This document shows positions 1-12,505 of a stretch of 64,000 nucleotides of DNA, in pieces. The notes beneath the pieces were generated by a model. It ran no database searches. It saw nothing but the letters and a program-made list of their open reading frames with translations, and was not told the origin of the DNA. The DNA comes from Lasiodiplodia sp. COLG20 (taxonomy: Eukaryota > Ascomycota > Dothideomycetes > Botryosphaeriales > Botryosphaeriaceae): positions 1,240,001 through 1,304,000 of the forward strand of contig VNWV01000004.1 in NCBI GenBank assembly GCA_009801085.1, given 5' to 3'. The translations under genes and the position numbers were made by a program. The number at the start of each line of letters is the position of its first letter. The stretch's first letter is position 1.

Positions 1-2790
1 GATGGTTGGAAATAGAAAAAAGTGAAGGCCAGAATACGAAAGATACGAAACACCCCGCCGACGCGGTTACGACGAGCACAGGCCTGCTCCGTCCGCGCTG
101 GCGGAAACAGAGTCATACGAACAATAGTCTGTTTTCTTTTTTTTTTCTCTTTTCTTTCCTTTTTTCTTTTGTCTTAGCCTTTTCGCGGGACTAGCCAGTG
201 AGGAATTTTTTCGTAGCGAAAGGAGTTGCTGCCCTTGCTTTGACGCAAATGCGCATTTGAATCGTGGAAGACTTGATTGGATCGATGCTTCGACCTTCAC
301 CGCCACATGGTTGTTTGGCTATTGCGGTTGTTTGCGACGTGCGAACCACCCATGACGAAGCTCTAGATGGTCTTTTGTTTTCAACTATACGTGTTCAGTG
401 AATGAATGGAAACTCAAACATATTACCTGCGGAACAAAGCCTCCCAAGGTCGCTGTACGCTTGCGCATGACGGCATCAGTGCAACTGATCACTTGAACTG
501 TGAAAGGGGAAGACTTCACGTCAGATCATCGCAAGGTTCCGCTTTCTCAGTTCAACAGAAAACGCAGAATCCGCGACCAGCGGCAAGGGCGAGAAGCCGG
601 GAGACAACACACCCAGGCAACACTATGCGCCACAAGCGTTAAACTTTGCAACTCCACCGTCGATGAGGTCATTGATCCCTGCAACGAAAGCCATGTGCGG
701 CGGCTGGATCTGCCCAAAGGCATCTACCCGACGCTGAAACGCCGGCAATTCCCAGCGACACCATCTGCCCCGAGTGCTCGGCCACCACGTAGGTATCCAC
801 AGGAGGCGTCGGGAAGAGAGAGGGTGGGCGGAGGTTGCTGAGGGCTGCCCGTGCAGTAAAGCCCTAGCCATGCGGCAGTGGCGGATGTGGCTGAGCCCGG
901 GCTGTGTTCTGGAAGCCCGCTCAGATGTCGATCTCCCATAGCGGCCGCACCCCCATTGCATTGATCCATGCCGAAGATGCGGTGGGTTTTGGGCATGGAT
1001 CACTATCCCTGCGCTTCTGATTTTAATTCACTCTGTCCGGGCTGGCGGGTCCAATCAAACAAATCTGCAGCAAGAGAAGAATCCCTCCCCCCCTCGCTTT
1101 TTGCTTTCACCGGTGACGTGGTGGCGTGAACTTCGAGCTGTGAGCATGCACGCTGCCACCTGCTCAGCCCAACCCGAATCCCCGAAACATGGTCTTAAAG
1201 TTTGCTTGTTGCGCACACCCCACTATTATGTGCACTGCGTGTTTCAGAGCGTGAAGAAGTCAAGTGCGGACCTTGGTGTCTAGAATATCAGAGCAAAAGC
1301 CTCCGCGGAACCGCACCCGCCTCCCCGGGGAGCCGCTTCTCCGTTGCCGAGGTGACGAGAATTTCCAGAAGAGGCTTCCTCCAAAGGCCCGTGTCTCGGG
1401 AGAATGTCGTCCTGCAGCTCTAGCCCTGCATAGTCATTGCAGTAGGCTTCCATCGTGCTACCGGAAGACCCGGATCCAGCTTGAATACCCACACCTTTCT
1501 CCGTCATGCAATGCCTCTTTAGACCCGTCTGTACTACATTTATTTTTTTTTTCTCTCATGTGTGTGCGTAACGCGACGTTGGTGGCGCGATCGGAGGCTG
1601 ATCTCGGACTGACTCTCGTCCACGCCTATCATGGTAATGCAATTGACGGCGGTCAACAGCCACGAAATTCGCCTGATTAGACATTTGTAGGCAAGATTGA
1701 CACATCAGCTGGCTCCGCCCCTGCGTCTGAAGGCGAGATCACATCGATCTCGTCTCGTAGTGACACGCCCATATTTCCGCACGGCAGCACTTCCCGACAG
1801 TTGACTGGCAGATCCTGCCACGGGTCCAAGACCTGCCGCGCCGGATACTGCTTCCTTCTCTTGCCACGAAGCATTCACGAAATGCACCTTATTCCGAGAT
1901 GACGCTTTACTGTGCCTTGCCATTGTCGGCCCTTCACCGCCGATAGACATTGCCAACTCATCAAACCGTGTTTTCGGTCTGAAACAAGGACACCAGATAG
2001 TTTCCGGTCAATGGCACCGTGCTGCACGTGGTACGACCTGAGATGTAGTGCGGAGCACTCCAATTATCATTCCACTTATCCGAATGACCTTTGAAATTTT
2101 CTCGCTGCCTGCTCGCTCTCGAGCCTCAAGCGGTGTGGCGGCATGAACAAGTGTTGGCCGGCCAAAGTGGGTGCCATGGAGATACGAATGAAGACGTGCG
2201 GGGCAGAATCAGGTTGGCGAGCCCGCTACGGTGAGTCACGGGCGGGACAAGACAGACGGTGAGCAATGTGTGCTGTAGAATTGGTGCAACTATTCCAGCG
2301 AGAAAAAGAAATGGGGACACCGGTGATGACGAGACAGAAAAGTTGGAGCCGAGTGATGATTGCTGGGATGGGCAGCTCCGCAGTATGTCCTGTTAGAACC
2401 CAGACGAACGGGAAGCCTGGGACACCAGCAGGGCGGTTAAACGGCAGGGAAGTAGCATCCCCGTCTCATAAGCACTGAGCCAATCTGACGGGACGAAGTA
2501 TCACTGGTTCAGCAGGGCGGGTGCGCTAGACACAGGGGGGTCCGTCGGGTTGCAGTCGGGCTAGACATAGTAGAGGGATGTGCCATGCCGTTGACTCGAG
2601 CTGCTTACACATTGTACGCCCCTGGTAGACGAATGTTTCGATGCCCTTTCCCCCCGGCTCAGCCCAACAACAGCCCTATGCTCACTTGCCTCCACGAGCA
2701 TGAATCCTGTTTTTTTCTTTTTCCCAGCGGTCTGTCAGAGCATTGAAACGGTCCAGTGATTTTGTCACAAATGTTCCGCCTTGCCCCACA
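1..2790. other. Gene-poor left flank
   Basis: No reading frame here has a family motif, sustained length or a convincing splice chain. The largest frames are short and overlap on both strands. A pyrimidine-rich tract (mostly T, some C) lies at about 128-178 and a T run at about 1540-1552. The right part probably holds the 3' untranslated region of the vWA gene that ends at 2791. I see nothing else. Confidence 0.5.
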
Positions 2791-5645
2791 TCACAGCAGC
2801 CACGGAGCTGCACCCGCCTCACCCACATTCGCCTCACTGCCCATTGCCAGGCTTCGGAGCGTATCAGCGCCAATGCTCCTCTTATTCGCCAAAGCCTTCT
2901 TCTTCAGCTCCCGTTCTCTGTGCTCCCGTGCCATCTCTGCCCGCCTTCCTAAGCTCCGATACCCCGTCGGCCACGAAGGCGTACCGCGACTCGGACTGCT
3001 CGCCCGGATCGACACGTTGCGTCGCATATGCCGCCATATGGCGCGGGCCTCGTCTACCGAAGAGCTTTCTGCGTCATCTGACGTCGACGTGCACTTTCCT
3101 CTTTGAGCCGTGGCTGTGCCTTCTGTGTCCAGAGCGTCAGAAAAGCGCGGTGAAGCCGATGGCCTGCTGCTGCGGGTATCGGTGAGCGGTGTGGCGGAGG
3201 CAGAGCGTTGAGCTTCCTGCGAAATAGGGAGGTTGGTGGCGGTGAAGCGCAGGCTGTCACGTGCGTCGAAGGAGAAATGCGGCTGAGACGGGAGGTGACG
3301 GTGATGAGCACTACCCGTATGTTCTGCATGGGCCGAAGTGTGCATTTCTGAAACTTGCGAGGCTGTAGGAAGAATTGAGGAGAATGCCGAAGCCGGTAAA
3401 GGAAAGCCGTTAGTGTCAGAACCGATAAGAACTGGCGTAATCCCTAATTGATAGATAAGCTCTTGACGCACTTTTTGGATGAAATCCGAACATGGAATTG
3501 AACAGGTTCTGCCCTGGTAGAAGGTATTGAGAGCATCCAAAGCAATGTGAGGCGGGTCCTGTGTGGCAATCAAAAATACAAATCTCTGGTAAAGTTCAGT
3601 CTCGATGTTCGAGGTGACTGTAGGGTTAGTCGGCGGCTCGACGCTCCAATCAGAGAGAGGATTGGGCCTGTGGACAGTGCAAATTTGTTCAACCGTGATA
3701 ACATTGTTGTCGGGGAAGCATGACTGTTTGTAGCATGCTGTTACTGTTAAGATATTTGTGACTGTTTCTCCTAGCAGAATCTCCAGTCCTTGGATGGCAT
3801 CTTCGAGCTCTGTCAAAGGGTTGCCGGAGGCTTGCTCTTGAATACTGACGGCCGGGATCCTGACTCTCACAAGAGCGGAGACCGTCTGGCCTGCCTTGAG
3901 TTTCGCGCTTGAGGTATTGCCAAGGACGCTTTCAACAATGCAGCCTTGACGTGGCTTGATGTCGATGCAGAGGTCGGTTATAGACCCGAAGACGCGTCCT
4001 TCTCTTGCGTATGACATTACGTCAGCTGCTTGCGCAAGGAGGTGAGCTGAATCGTTCACTGAAACCTCCGGCGACGAGGACCTCAAGGGGAGACCTCTAG
4101 GAAGAATCCATACGTTAGAATTTTCTGACAGTGCGCTGTGGTAAGGAACAGCAGCCGTGCACACTGCGTTGACGTTGATGGCTGATAATTCATCCGTTAA
4201 GTCAAGACCATCTACAGATTGAGACGACAATACGAAGACAAGGCAACGATCAAGTCTGAGAGGCTTAGCGGTTCCCGCTGTTTGCTCTCTGAGGACCTTG
4301 ATAGCCTCTCGCAGAGTTTCATTGAGATCAGTGCCCGTCGCGGGCGGACGAGTCACTAAAGCCCTGATATCGTGAATTTCCCTACGAAGACAAGCATCAT
4401 TGGTAGCTTGGAGTGGATGCAAGAGACATCCCGAAGTTCTCGCTTCGTCCGAGAAGTGGCGACAGCAGGTGCAAAAGACAGCGAGTCGATCGTCCGGCTC
4501 GGTACTGATTTGGGCAATGCGGAGCGCGACGTCGCAAGCAGTCTCAAGGGAGTCCGGGGAGGCGAATCGGCTAGATCTCGGTAAGCTGAAGTTCCAAGCA
4601 CAGGGGGCGGTGAAAATCTATCGCGGCCATGGCAAAGACTCGGATGACGACGAGCGAATGACCATGGCGAGATTCTCATCTGCTGTTTCATCTACTCCGG
4701 TGGTGTTTGCCGTCTCTCCTCTCAGCACAGCGTATGAATCGCGCGATGCGTGACGTCAGGATGAAACCGGGACTGAAACTCACGAGTTGTCCAGGATCAC
4801 GATAATGTCCAGACCAGCCCCTTTCTTATTTTCCCCGAGATCTCTGGCATCGTGGGTCTTCACGACGCCACGTGTTTCGACAGCCACCCAAACGCTCCGT
4901 TCCTCGTGGAGGCTCAGGGCCTCGCATTCCGTCACCACATTGAGATCGGCAGTGAGGATCGGCGGCGGCCCACGTGTGGCGCTCCTAGGCCGCGGGGAAG
5001 TCTGATCTGCCATCTGAGGCGAACGTGGCTGGAGAGGGTCGCTGTGCGGTGATTTGGCAGAAAACTGGCCCGGTCGGAGGGTGGTACGACTCGAAGACGG
5101 GGGGAGGACACTTCGCACGAATCAGTCAACGCCGGACCGGAGCAGTCGCTTGCCATGCACGGAGAGGCCAAGGGAATCCACGCCCGCCACACTTACGACG
5201 GCGCCGGCGGCTGAGCCGGAAACTCGGAGCTTTTTGAGCGAGATGGAAAACTCGGTCGCCTTCGCATGGAGAGCTTGCGGAAGATGCTTCCATCGGATTG
5301 GCCATTGCGCGTCGACTGCAGGCTTGGGTTCGATCTGCTGGCCTGGATGCTGCCAAGCACTCTGGAAAATACCCTATTCTTGGGAGATTTGCGGCAGTGG
5401 AGTGTCGGGGATTCGGGTTCGACGATGGAGGGCGGGGACCCCTGCACGGTCACCGTCGAGGGGGGGCTCCGTTTCTGAGCAAAGCCGAGTACGGTGGGTT
5501 CGATCTCGGAGCATGTGCTGGACTGGGCGCCGGTGAAGCTTGAGGCTGAAGATCGGTTCTCGCGGCGTTTACGGACTTTGATCTCGCCTGCAGGACGCAG
5601 GGCTGTAGGACCCGGGAGAGGCGATGGCTTGGCGGTCGGCAACAT
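2791..5645 (-). CDS. von Willebrand factor A domain protein
   Basis: Three exons join in phase: 5645-5197, 5110-4784 and 4570-2791, giving 851 aa. Residues 1-190 are basic, serine- and proline-rich and probably disordered. The vWA fold starts near residue 253 with a hydrophobic strand ending in LDNS. The metal site reads D257-N-S-R-F, so the second serine of DxSxS is missing. A TGTDLNETL segment downstream matches the conserved threonine loop. A predicted beta-rich region follows, then a disordered stretch and a basic helical C terminus. I see no U-box and no intein-like domain. In the family, vWA domains bind partner proteins through a metal ion; this partner is unknown. The first ATG of exon 1 was chosen; an upstream exon cannot be excluded. 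The 5111-5196 intron links the N-terminal exon to the vWA exon and is the least certain junction. Confidence 0.75.
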
Positions 5646-6079
5646 GCTGGCACCTGGCGCGGTCCGATCTGCGATCTCGTCTTTTTGCCGCAACTGACAG
5701 GCCACTCCCTGGTTGTTGGGAGACTCGAGTGAGGTCGGATGAATCGTCCCTGGGAAAAGCCTTTCGTGCGGACGGCAGGCACGTCCGCCACCCAAGGAAA
5801 GTGCTGCCCTCGCCCACGGCTTGCACCCCCAACGCTCCAACTCGTACGTGCGCACCAACGTGAGGAACCAAATTCATGACTTCGTATTTCGAAATACTTC
5901 CAACGAGCAAACCATCCAACTGTGACGGGGTGCAGTGCAGCCTGGAACCAATGCTGACTAGGAATCTCTTTCGAACAAGGTAGACTTCTGTGAAATTCCC
6001 CGAGCCCACCACCTTCTTTCCCCCACCTTCCTGAAAGACTAAAAAGCCCGGTTACGGTGCCAGCCAACTCCAGAGCATG
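5646..6079. promoter_or_regulatory. Intergenic, promoter of vWA gene
   Basis: This gap separates two genes on the minus strand. It must hold the 3' untranslated region of the E2-fold gene and the promoter of the vWA gene. No TATA-like or other recognised element stands out. Confidence 0.4.
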
Positions 6080-7111
6080 CTATGCTTGCTTGAGAATTCG
6101 CGCCTTCGCTTTTTCGAGAATGTCCTTGTCGACTTGAGCAAACCGAACCTGGAGCGGTCAGAAATTAGGTCTTCGGATCCGGCTGAGGCACCTACCACAT
6201 CGTCGCCCTCGACCCCAGCGCCGTAGAGCACGCCGTCGGAGATGCTGCCGTTAATCCCTTTCTTGACTCTTTCTTCCCACACGCCTTCCCAGTTCCATTC
6301 GCCCGGATGGCGGCTCCTGGTTGCGGGCGCGGCGCTGGGCTTGGTCATGGGCTGCAGTTCAGTGTACTGGTTGTCCCTGTAGGACCGCCACGCGTGGTAA
6401 GCCCCCGGGTTGGCGGCAGACTCAACCGTCACCGAGTCCAGGATGGCCTCGTCAGTGAATGATGCCTGGATATACTTGAGGATCTTGGCAACGGGGGGCG
6501 GATGATGGCTGGCTTCATCGCTGGCGTCGGGCTGGCCATTTTTGGTGCTCCGACGCGTACGCGAAAACCATTGCGGGAAACCATGGCGGAGGCTGAAGCC
6601 GCCAGGGGGAAGACGCTCTTCGTCGGTGGCACTGACAGTCTCACCGCTCGCCGAGCCAGTCGTGTAGGTATACGTGGTCAGTGGAGTCACCAGCGGGTGG
6701 AAAATGTCCGTGGACAGTGTCACCAGCGGCGGCACCGCTGGATATGCCCGTGGAAAAGAAATCTGGACTCGGAGAATTGCAGGTGCATATGGGCCTTGAA
6801 ACGGGTCCGGTCAGCCTGCTGCCGGCTGGGGAGAGCTGTCTGAAGGTGAAAGGCAATTACGAATCAAGCGCACCTTTGCGGATGAACATCACGCCAGTCC
6901 AGACGGACGTATCGCCAGGCGTGATGCTCATGTACACGCCGTCCGGGCAGCCATGGCGGAGGCTCGCGCTGCCGCGGGGGTGGAGTCAGCACAGGGAGGT
7001 CCGGGGTTGAGCTCACGGCATGGATCGAAGAAAAGCGGAAACGCACAATTCTACAAGTAGATTCTGATGCTGCAGAGAAGGCAGTGCCAGTGCGGGGCCC
7101 AATAAGGGCAT
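6080..7111 (-). CDS. E2-fold (UEV/AKTIP-like) protein
   Basis: Four exons, 7111-7047, 6968-6874, 6794-6196 and 6148-6080, join in phase to 275 aa. The first half reads as a ubiquitin-conjugating (UBC) fold: LLVEFASLRHGCPDGVYM, then SVWTGVMFIRKGPYAP, then ISFPRAYPAVPPLV and FHPLVTPLTTYTYTT. Where an active E2 has HPN and a cysteine about ten residues on, this protein has HPLV and no cysteine. It is therefore predicted to be a non-catalytic E2 variant. The HPLV signature resembles AKTIP/FTS, a Hook-complex component in vesicle transport; that link is from memory. The C-terminal part (about residues 150-275) ends in a short charged helix read through the last intron. Reading straight through that intron gives an implausible tail. 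The start is the methionine just before the conserved helix; in-frame ATGs exist upstream. Confidence 0.8.
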
Positions 7112-10100
7112 CTTGGCTGTGGTGCCGGGAGCTGAGGATGATGCAAAGGGGTTCGTAACGTCGTCGCGCGAGTGTTCGGGCCGGCGCAGGCAACGAGGCT
7201 CTGTGGCGGCGCTGACTAACGGGACGCCAGATCGACGTGGAAAACAGCGGCCGCCGATCCGATGAGGCGCTGAGTTTTCCGCCAGGACATCCCCGCCACA
7301 GCCCATCGCCGGACGCTGCGCGGCTACGGGAGCGCAGCCCAGCCTCATCGGGCCCGGTGCTAGAGCGACTCGCGGCTCGCGGCGAGCGCTTCCATCCTCA
7401 GGCTCAAGCTCAGGCTCAGACTCAGGCTCCGGCGCACTTGCTTTTCGCCAGCCGACGGCCCCCTATCTGGCGCAGCCGCCCGCGGTGGGCTACACGTCGC
7501 ACAAGGCTGCCCCCGCTGTCACATTCTGGAATGATGCGATGACTCGACCGCGTCGTATAGAGATCAGCAAGGGCCCTGGAGCCCGTTCCAGCGGCCAGGC
7601 TCAACAACGCTCCGAGTCAGTGCGGTGCAAGCGCATGCAGCTCAAGATACAATATGTGCCTGCTCTGCCGGGCTGCGTTGACTGCAGCGCGATCCGCAGG
7701 ATATATGAGACCTGCGGTTGCACGGTGGGCTTATACGAGCAGAAGCACCAGTCAGGCTTCGCCACACTTCCGCGAGAGAGTCACGTTGGGCACGACAATT
7801 GCTTCGACCGTCAGCGATGCTTTGGCGGTGAGCCGTCGGTCAGGCTGGCATCTGACGGGCGCCGGAAGATCTGGATGTCTCACAGGAGCACTCGTCCCGC
7901 AGCCTATTCAGATGTGCGACCAGGGGACGCGACCCGGGTTTGATATTGGTCCACCTCGCCGGGGCGCACAGCAGCAACGACTTCGCGAAGACGCGGCAGC
8001 GACAGGATCCCACTGCATCATGCACTTTGCTCTCCGCCCGAGGACCGGGGATTGTTCGATGCGGCCTGCATGGCAGTCACGCTCTCCGGCCCTGGATTTG
8101 CGCGTTGCACCAACAGCTGGCACCACACGAGACATCGCATTCGGCACAGAAGAAAACGCGTGCCGTCACACATTGAGGGTCAAGTGATCAGTGCCGGCAC
8201 CGTGCGATGGGCGACGGATCATTCGCGGCGCGCGTCAGGAGTTGCAGTCGGCTATCGTTTCAGCGGGCTGTGATGACGTCGGGATCGAAATGAGGGATCT
8301 GCAGAGCTTGCCTGCCAGCTGCTCGCCTGCGTACCCCAGACGGCGCTGGCTCAGGCGGCGCGGTGCCTGGGAGAGTGGCTCCAGGACGAGAGGCGGGCTG
8401 GGAGACGCGCCAGGAGCTGCGACAAACGGCCTGGAGCTAGGTGCCGCGGAATCGGCAGGCGGTGCCCAGCGGCGAATCAGCGCGCGAGCGGAGGCCGTAC
8501 CCGCCATCTTCCGGGCCACAGATCTCGAAAGGAACCTTCGACGAGACGACCGGACGCGAACAAGCCTTGCGCCGGCAGGCCGTTCCTCGTTTTCCACGCG
8601 AGCGCGGCCGGGCAGGGGTGCCGCCGCGCGGGCAATCGCCGTCACCCCCGGCCAGCGCAACCCGGCAGCCCTGTGCCCGCGCGTGGCCAATCAAGGGCCG
8701 CCCGCCGCCGTTGAACACGCTCACCGCCGAGCAGCAGCGCGTCGCTCCGCGCTGGTCACGCTGGGCCTCCCCTCTCCTCCTCCTGCTGCCTCTCAACGCC
8801 CTCTTTTTTTGTTCCCCAGTGCCAGGCCCCCCGGCGCGCGCTTGACCGGTGCGTGCGCAGCGCGGGCGCTCGCATGCGCGCAACATTGCACGCCAACGGC
8901 CTCACCACTGCCACACGCGGTGGGGCGTCTCTCCGCGCGGGCATCAGGTGACGGCTGCCCGCTAGCCCGCGAGGTCGCTCGTCGGCACCCTTGCCGATGC
9001 CGCCGCGCGGCGACAGGTCGACTGCTGGGCGCGCGGGCTCGAGTGTGGCAGCAGTGCCCGGGCTGGCATTTATAATTGTCCGGCGTCTGCAAGGCTGGGC
9101 GGCGGCGGCGGGCCATCCACCAGCGCCGGAGGGAGCAGAATTCACCGCCTCTCCTGTAATTTGAAACCATCGCGGCTGGCCGTTGCTTCTATTGAAAGCT
9201 AATGAGATTGTCGCAGCCAGCGCTGCCCGCCGCCGCTCCACCCCGGGCCGCTGACTCGCGCCCTGCGAGCCATCGCCCGCAGCGGCCACGTACTCGCGCC
9301 AGCACCGCAGCGAGGAGCGGGCGCAAAAGCAAGCACGGCGCAGGCAGAAGCAACGCGACTCGCATTTGCGGTCAGCCGAGTGCGCTGGAGCTTCGAGAAG
9401 TGACGAGAGCGCGCGCAAAGCCTGCGCCTACGCGCTGCGCACCCGCTGCCCCTCGTCCTTGTGCCTTGCTGCCGGCGTGCAGCCAGCCTGCCTGGCGGGC
9501 TGGGCTAGCGCATCTGCCCGGAGCCGCAGGCCGTAGACGCGAAATGCGGTGCCCCTGTGCTGGGCCCAAGGAAAGGGGGCAACGGCGTTTAGCCCCAAAG
9601 TCAATCCCAGTAGCGTACCGGCAGGCTGGCGGCGCGCGCTGATCAAGGATGTCATATCCACGCTGCTAGCCCTGCAACATCGCCCATCACGGACGCGCGA
9701 CCACCGTCTTTGGGACCCATCTCAGCCCGCCTTACTTTTGGGGCAACCTAGCATCTCTCCCCAATGTTCCGCGACCGGCCCCATGTGCGACAGCGCTCGC
9801 TTGGCTGGCCGGCCCCTGAGTGTTTGCCAGCCAAGCCGCACATCCTTTTCGGGCCTGTGCGTCGTTTGGGCAGCATACCACCGGATCTGACCCTTCCACC
9901 AGCTGGTCAGGACGATGCAGTCACAGAACTGGGGTCCGCCCTGTGCCAGCGAATCCGTTCGCTTACCCAGAGCTTGAGCCCATCACCGCCTCTTGTGCCC
10001 GCGCGTCAAGCTATATCAGAGCCGCCTCCCGCGCGCCCGCTGCTGCCGGCCGCTCTTGTGCTCTGCAACACCTGCGGACTACCGCCATACCCAATTCACG

Positions 10101-10396
10101 ATTCGCGCTCCGACTTCCCCGGCGTCCCGCAACAGGATACCCTTGCCTCCTGCAATAAGCCCGTCTGCCCTACGCCACCTAGACTAAATCTTATCGTGTC
10201 TAGATGACACAGATTAAAACGGTCATTTAAGCAGACGAGTCCCTCTTTCCCGTACCAGACCTCCAGGTCAAGTCCCTTGGGATTCCTCACGCTCCTTCTG
10301 CCCTCGACCGCCTTCGCCTTGACGCAACCTGCCGTGCCGTGACCGCTCCCGTCTCTCCATTTCCGCTGCAATTGGAAGCCATTGGCACGCCGCATC
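7112..10396. other. Long GC-rich intergenic region
   Basis: This 3.3-kb gap lies between the divergently transcribed E2-fold and MFS genes. It is GC-rich, especially at about 8200-9500. Frames of up to 294 codons are open on several strands at once, as expected for GC-rich non-coding DNA, and their translations are Arg/Ala/Pro-rich with no domain. A small imperfect repeat of CAGGCT-type hexamers lies at about 7396-7432. The region may hold long 5' untranslated regions or a non-coding RNA, but nothing proves it. Confidence 0.45.
7396..7432. repeat. Short imperfect CAGGCT repeat
   Basis: About six degenerate copies of a hexamer (CAGGCT, with AAGCTC and CAGACT variants) stand in tandem. It looks like a simple-sequence repeat produced by slippage. 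There are no spacers, so it is not a CRISPR-like array. Confidence 0.6.
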
Positions 10397-12505
10397 ATGA
10401 TGTCGAACTGTCGCGCCTCTCGCCGGCGCTCGTCCGTCGCCCCGGACGGCAAAGTCCCCTTCCCGTCACAGCAGCTCTTCGTGCTAGGTAATGCTCCTCC
10501 AAACCCCCAATCCGAGGGCCCCCCGCATGCTAACCACGGCCGTATCCAGCATTATGCCGCATCGCCGAGCCCATCGCCTTCATGTCCATCTTCCCGTACA
10601 TCTACTACATGATCTCGTCGTTCGGAATCACCAAGGATGAGAAGCAGATTGCCATGTACGCCGGCATGGTGACGTCCGCCTTCGCTTTCGCCGAGTTCAT
10701 GACGGGCGTCATGTGGGGACGCCTCAGCGACCGCTTCGGACGGAAGCCAATCCTGCTCACTGGACTCGCCGGCACGGGGCTGAGCATGCTCATGTTTGGA
10801 TTCGCGCAGAACCTGCCAATGGCGCTGCTGGCACGCGCCCTGGGCGGCCTGCTTAACGGGTGAGTTGGGTCGCACGGTCACCGACTTTTTTTCGGCTGGC
10901 GCCAAGATGGAATTTTCTGACACGTTGTGTAACCATGCAGCAACATCGGTGTGCTCCAGACGACGGTCGCCGAGGTCGTGACGGTCGAGTCGCAACAACG
11001 TAAGTCACTAGGCTGCGGGTTGGCCACGAGGCGTACCTGACTGACAATGAAACGCACAGCGCGCGCATACTCCATCATGCCATTTGTTTGGTGTCTAGGG
11101 TAAGTCCGACGTCCCACCGAGGCAAGCTTGTTGGGCCTGTCGACTAATGATGCGCTTGCAGCTCCATAATAGGCTCTGGCCTCGGAGGCACCCTTGCTCA
11201 GCCCGCCAAGGGATACCCTACCGTCTTCCTCCCCGGATCCCTGTTCGACAAATTCCCCTACCTGCTTCCGAACCTGGTCTGCGCTGGCGTCGTTTGCTTC
11301 AGCTTGATCGTCGGCATTCTATTCCTGGAGGAGACGCATGAGGACAAGAAGGATCGGTTTGATCTTGGTTTGGAGATTGGGAAATGGATTATGCGCAAGG
11401 TCCGCGGCCAGAGCGAGCCCGAGCTCAGCATTGATGCGAAGAAGACGTACTTGGAGGAGGCTTGCTACCTGCTGGCGGAGGAATCGGAGGATGAGCAGCC
11501 GCCGGGCTACAGGTCGACTGAGGGGTCGCCGCGTCTTCCGACCAATTCCAGCGCCTCGTCGCTCCGTATGCCGCCAAGGGCTGCCCCGAAGCCCTCGATG
11601 CGCTCAGCGTTTACCCCGCAGGTGATGCTGAACATCGTCGGCTACGGAATCCTGGCCTTGTAGGTAGCACCCGATGGAGTGGTGCGTTTCACAAGCTAAC
11701 CAATGTCTGCAGCCACACCATCTCCTTTGAGCAGCTTCTACCCGTCCTCCTCAGCATGCCCAAGTCGACCGAGCCGCCAAACCTTCCGTTCAAGTTCGTC
11801 GGCGGATTCGCGCTTCCTACCAAGACCATCGGGTTCATTTTGTCGGCTCAGGGGTTCTTCCAGATGATCGTGCAGATTTTCATCTTTCCTGTCGTCAGCC
11901 GGAAGTTCGGTCCTCTCAAGACGTTCCGCGCGGTCATTTTCGCATACCCGTTCCTGTACACTTTGACGCCGTATCTGACCCTCCTGCCGGAGACGATGCG
12001 TATGTCTGGCGTCCTCCTGGTCCTCATCTGGAAGGTGACTGCGCAGTCGCTGGCCTACCCGCCGCTGGCCATCATGCTGGCGAACTCGGCGCCTTCGAAG
12101 AAGGTCCTCGGCACGCTCAATGGCGTTGCCGCATCGTCTGCCAGCCTCTGCCGCGCGTTCGGCCCCACGGTTTCGGGCGGTATCCAGTCTGCTGGTCTCA
12201 GTCTCGGATACTCGGGCCTCTCCTGGTGGACCTGCGCGCTCGTCGCCATCATCGGCGCGACGGAGAGCATCTGGATGCGTGAGGTCAAGACGCGGTTCGA
12301 GAAGAGCGAAAGCGAGGCGCCCAGCCAATACCACCAGGACGAGGAGGCCGACATTGGCGAGCCGCTTCTCAACCCGGCCGCCCTGAGCGCCTCCAACATT
12401 GCCTCGGACGGGCCGCCGATGCAGGGCGGGCAGACGCTCTACGACGGCTCAGTTTCCGACTCGGACGAGGAGTACGGAAACACTATCCACAAGGAGCATT
12501 TTTGA
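10397..12505 (+). CDS. MFS transporter, ZIFL/TetA-like
   Basis: Six exons, 10397-10487, 10550-10859, 10941-10999, 11060-11099, 11162-11659 and 11713-12505, join in phase to 596 aa. The protein has the major facilitator layout of 12 membrane helices. Helix 1 starts near residue 28, and the cytoplasmic loop 2-3 carries a clear motif A, GRLSDRFGRK (87-96). A long hydrophilic central loop (about 205-315) separates the two halves and is serine- and proline-rich near its end. The C-terminal tail (about 530-596) is acidic and disordered. The sequence resembles the fungal group related to plant zinc-induced facilitator-like transporters and yeast Ycr023c, which are proton-coupled exporters at the plasma or vacuolar membrane. 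The substrate cannot be read from sequence. Tandem ATGs open the frame; the first was taken. The C-terminal half is one uninterrupted exon. Confidence 0.9.

Noticed and set aside
7396..7432. Possible CRISPR-like or minisatellite array
   Set aside because: Only a few degenerate hexamers without spacers; simple-sequence slippage explains it.
8191..9075. 294-codon open frame on the plus strand in the GC-rich gap
   Set aside because: Arg/Ala/Pro-rich translation without domain; overlapping frames of similar length are open on the other strand, as expected from GC bias.
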